From assembly GCF_029945925.1 (NCBI RefSeq), contig NZ_JAQSDN010000042.1, positions 62,001-126,000 of the forward strand: a DNA stretch of 64,000 nucleotides. Reading direction: 5' to 3'. Positions 61,393 through 64,000 of the stretch are shown here, piece by piece. Source of the DNA: Polaromonas sp. (lineage in GTDB: Bacteria > Pseudomonadota > Gammaproteobacteria > Burkholderiales > Burkholderiaceae_C). The notes beneath the pieces are model-generated. The model searched no databases. It was not told where the DNA came from and saw only the letters and a list, made by a program, of their open reading frames with translations. Every line of letters begins with the position of its first letter. Positions within the stretch are counted from its first letter, which is position 1. The position numbers were made by a program, and so were the translations under genes.

Positions 61393-61842
61393 ATGAAATG
61401 CCCTTTCTGCGGCCACCTTGAAACCCAGGTCGTGGAAACACGGGTGTCGGAAGACGCAGACTTCATACGTCGCCGCCGCCAGTGCGGCGCGTGTGAAAAA
61501 CGCTTCACCACCTACGAGCGGCCCGACGTCAACTTTCCGGCCATCGTCAAAAAGGACGGCCGCCGCATCGAATACAAACGCGGCAAGATCCTCGACTCCA
61601 TGAACCTCGCGCTGCGCAAGCGCCCGGTCAGCACCGAACAGGTGGACTCGGCCATAGAGCGTATCGAGGAAAAGCTGCTCAACCTAGGCCTGCGCGAGGT
61701 CCCGTCGGCCCGACTCGGCGAACTCGTCATGCGCGAGCTCAAAAAGCTCGACAAGGTCGCCTACGTGCGTTTTGCCAGCGTCTACCGCAGCTTTGAGGAT
61801 ATTGACGAATTCAAGACGCTGGTGGATGAAGTGCGAAGGTAG
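61393..61842 (+). CDS. nrdR: Transcriptional repressor NrdR
   Basis: NrdR senses ATP/dATP and represses ribonucleotide reductase genes at NrdR boxes. The 149-residue protein has the zinc ribbon Cys3, Cys6, Cys31 and Cys34 (MKCPFC and CGAC) and an ATP-cone domain at about 49-139 ([43 protein letters not shown]). It lies 100 bp after glyA, a common arrangement in this group. Confidence 0.96.
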   Translation: MKCPFCGHLETQVVETRVSEDADFIRRRRQCGACEKRFTTYERPDVNFPAIVKKDGRRIEYKRGKILDSMNLALRKRPVSTEQVDSAIERIEEKLLNLGLREVPSARLGELVMRELKKLDKVAYVRFASVYRSFEDIDEFKTLVDEVRR

Positions 61843-61958
61843 GGCCCCTAGTAGAAGCACCAGTTACCGCAGTCAGGCCTTGATCACAGCAGATTAGTGG
61901 TAGCTGGAGCCCGACGGTCGGAGCCAGTGATTTCAAGCACGGTTCCTATACTGAACCC

Positions 61959-62603
61959 ATGCCACAGTCTTCAACTGCCTGCCTGAAACCATTACGTTCC
62001 AATCCTGATCGGCCCTGGCTTGCCCCGCGAGGCTCCATGTCGGGATTCACCATCATTGAGCTGATGGTCACGATGGTGATTCTGGGCTTGATTCTGGCGT
62101 TCGGCCTGCCGAACTTGAGAGAGTTTCTGGTGCGCAACCAGGCCGCCGCCATCACCACCGAATTTTCCAGCGACATCGCCCGGGCCCGAATCGAAGCCAT
62201 CAGCCGAAACAACTGTGTGACCATTTGCATGTCCAGCAACACGGCCAATGCCTTGACGGGCGGCACACCAACCTGCGCAACGACGGGCGACAACTGGCAA
62301 GCCGGCTGGATTACTTTTTCCAACCCCAGTTGCAGCGGCACCCAGAACAATCCGACCACCAATGGCTCCAGCCTGATTTCAGTCCGACAGGCAGGTTCTG
62401 ACGCATTTCAACTGAAGGCCAACCCCACGGCTGTGCGGAGGTTCATGTTTGAGTCGAGAGGCCTTGCCAATAGTGGTCAGTCGAACTTTACGCTGAGCTA
62501 TGAACCGGAGAGTGTCAGCAGCCCTCACTATCGATCTATTTGCATCAGCTCAGCGGGACGAGTAACCATCAAAGAGTATGCAGGGGTAAGCGCATGTCCA
62601 TGA
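61959..62603 (+). CDS. fimT: Type IV minor pilin FimT/GspH-like
   Basis: A pseudopilin of the FimT/GspH type. The prepilin signature GFTIIELMVTMVILGLILAF has cleavage before Phe and Glu at +5. A C-terminal beta-rich domain with paired Cys follows. The ATG at 61959 gives 214 residues with a long leader of 29; the ATG at 62037 with GAGG upstream gives only a 3-residue leader. A -10-like TATACT ends 6 nt before 61959, so a leaderless start is possible. First gene of the minor pilin set; it overlaps pilV by 10 bp. Confidence 0.85.
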   Translation: MPQSSTACLKPLRSNPDRPWLAPRGSMSGFTIIELMVTMVILGLILAFGLPNLREFLVRNQAAAITTEFSSDIARARIEAISRNNCVTICMSSNTANALTGGTPTCATTGDNWQAGWITFSNPSCSGTQNNPTTNGSSLISVRQAGSDAFQLKANPTAVRRFMFESRGLANSGQSNFTLSYEPESVSSPHYRSICISSAGRVTIKEYAGVSACP

Positions 62604-63214
62604 TAACCAGCCAGCGAGGTGCGGGCTTGATTGAAGCCCTCGTAGCCATTCTTGTGCTGTCCATAGGCCTGCTGGGCATGGTGGGCATGCAAACGGCCTC
62701 CATCAAATACGAACAGACCGGATGGGTGAGGTCCGCGCTTTCTTCCAACATCAGCAGCCTTGCAGACCGTATCCGGGCCAACGCCAGTGCGGACGCTGAT
62801 GCCTACACTTTTTCCAGAACATATGCCGCCGAACGTGCGTCCATCGAGGCCACACCTTTGCCCAACACCTACCTCACGCCTGCTAAAGACTGCAACACGA
62901 CGGTTTGCACCAACGCCGAACTGGCCACTTATGACCTGGTGGTCTGGCGCAACGACCTGAATCAACAACTCCCAGGCGCCGTGGGTTTTGTAACCCCCAC
63001 GGGTGTGAAAGGGGTTGATTTGCGTTTCGGCGTCACTGTCGCCTGGTTCAACAAAGACAACCTGGACGGCACGACCTTGCGGCAGCCCGAAATATGCCCT
63101 GACCCCGCCGTGGGAACCACAGGCATTGCCGCCCGCAACTGCTGCCCGGCAGCGGTAGGAACTGCCGCGGCCCTGGCAGGCATTCAGTGTGTCAACCTGG
63201 AGATTATTCCGTGA
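62594..63214 (+). CDS. pilV: Type IV minor pilin PilV
   Basis: A 206-residue minor pilin. The prepilin site is QRGAGLIEALVAILVLSIGL, an unusual RG-A junction but with Glu at +5 and the normal hydrophobic helix. AGGGG lies 8 nt before the ATG at 62594. The C-terminal globular part has several Cys (CNTTVC, ICPDPAV, RNCCPA) likely forming disulphides. It overlaps fimT upstream and pilW downstream (GTGA), so translation is coupled. Confidence 0.88.
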   Translation: MSMITSQRGAGLIEALVAILVLSIGLLGMVGMQTASIKYEQTGWVRSALSSNISSLADRIRANASADADAYTFSRTYAAERASIEATPLPNTYLTPAKDCNTTVCTNAELATYDLVVWRNDLNQQLPGAVGFVTPTGVKGVDLRFGVTVAWFNKDNLDGTTLRQPEICPDPAVGTTGIAARNCCPAAVGTAAALAGIQCVNLEIIP

Positions 63215-64000
63215 TCAAAACCGGCCATCACCGTAAGACATTCTTGGGCGCGCAAAGCGGGCTGAGCCTGGTCGAACTGCTGGTGAGTCTGGTCATCAGT
63301 CTGGTGATCGCGCTGGCGGCCGCCGCCGCCTATCTGGGAACGCGCAGTACCGCCACAGCGGTGGCCAACATTGCGGGCATGAACGAAACCGGGAAACTTG
63401 CGCTGGACATGGTCGGACGCGAGTTGCAGATGGCCGGGTACTACCCCGCCATCGTTCCCACGAGCAACGCCAACCTCAACCTCATGGGCCGGTTCAGCAA
63501 CACAAAAAACACGGCTATTGCAGCCTACAACCAGGGGTTGTTTGGCTGTGACGGCGGCGTGTTTAATCCGACCACAGGGACGTGCCCCGCCGCGACCGCC
63601 GGCGCACCTGACTCAGTGGTGATCAATTATTTTGCGACGGCCGAACTGGACGCAGCAACCTTCGTCGGTGGCTTCGATTGTCTGAGAGTCAACGTTTCTG
63701 TGGACCCCAGCAACGTCGTTCAGGCGGCGACGGGACGGCCTCTTTATGTTTCCAACCGGTTTGGACTCACCAATACAAATTACACCAAGCCGGGGCCAGG
63801 CGGCACCACACAAACCGTCACCACCAAAAGCCTTGCCTGCAACGGCAATGGAAAAGCCGCGGAGGACACCGTGTATCAGCCCCTCTTCGAGGGGATTGAA
63901 GACATGACCTTTGCCTATGGGGTGCATGACGGCACGGGAAGCCTTTCTCCGCAAACTTATTACACAGCGGCAGAAGTGACCGCTTTACCCACTGTGGGAA
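63211..64000 (+). CDS. pilW: Type IV minor pilin PilW (3' end outside window)
   Basis: A GTG start overlaps the pilV stop (GTGA). The first 263 codons are present and the frame runs off the right edge. The prepilin signature is QSGLSLVELLVSLVISLVIALA with Glu at +5. The region ELQMAGYYP and the Gly/Thr-rich globular part fit PilW. PilW with PilV, FimT, PilX and PilY1 primes type IV pilus assembly; pilX and pilY1 are expected just beyond the window. Confidence 0.9.
   Translation, partial: MIKTGHHRKTFLGAQSGLSLVELLVSLVISLVIALAAAAAYLGTRSTATAVANIAGMNETGKLALDMVGRELQMAGYYPAIVPTSNANLNLMGRFSNTKNTAIAAYNQGLFGCDGGVFNPTTGTCPAATAGAPDSVVINYFATAELDAATFVGGFDCLRVNVSVDPSNVVQAATGRPLYVSNRFGLTNTNYTKPGPGGTTQTVTTKSLACNGNGKAAEDTVYQPLFEGIEDMTFAYGVHDGTGSLSPQTYYTAAEVTALPTVG

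Overview
The window is GC-rich, densely coding DNA, almost certainly from a betaproteobacterium of the Burkholderiales, family Comamonadaceae (Polaromonas/Rhodoferax/Variovorax-like). Three things point there: the tig-clpP-clpX block, accA-tilS-lysC and glyA-nrdR-minor pilin layouts; the abundance of tripartite tricarboxylate (Tct), TAXI-TRAP and Liv uptake systems; and several families of short dispersed repeats. The genus is an inference, not a sequence match.

Layout. 1-2842: tig-clpP-clpX protein quality control and a tRNA-Leu. 2966-7425: a two-gene RND efflux operon behind a near-consensus promoter overlapped by a TetR-type palindrome. 7441-10638: hpnC-hpnD-hpnE, which make squalene for hopanoids. 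10683-13193: a glutathione transferase, a HAD phosphatase and divergent hemH. 13193-17434: a DUF4189 protein, a ProQ/FinO RNA chaperone, an SbmA/BacA-like ABC transporter and a GNAT acetyltransferase. 17608-21408: a large orphan sensor kinase and an eroded CopG/PHB-depolymerase locus.

21537-41392 is an uptake island. It holds a Liv branched-chain-type ABC operon with a sigma-54 promoter and a sigma-54 activator just upstream; a tctCBA transporter with divergent tctDE two-component genes; and a TAXI-TRAP transporter transcribed with an unusual single ORF that joins an RpiR/SIS regulator to a class III aminotransferase. A strong nested palindrome covers the start codon of that fusion.

41428-53067 returns to housekeeping: an I78-type lipoprotein, tRNA-Ser, lysC, tilS, accA, a DNA glycosylase, cysS, then a TPR protein, an L,D-transpeptidase, two cyclophilins, lpxH and mtfA. 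53273-58145 holds a DUF349 protein and a broken DUF748 gene. 58146-61842 holds a candidate small RNA, a lytic transglycosylase, and glyA behind a ZTP riboswitch, followed by nrdR. The window ends inside a type IV minor pilin operon (fimT-pilV-pilW).

At least four short repeat families lie in gene gaps and, strikingly, inside genes, where they supply start codons, stop codons or in-frame peptides (cysS, tilS, hpnC, RND adaptor, tctE, hpnE/GST). The strongest candidates for something undescribed are the RpiR-aminotransferase fusion with its operator and TRAP transporter, the repeat-encoded peptides, and the unassigned small RNA near 58.3 kb.
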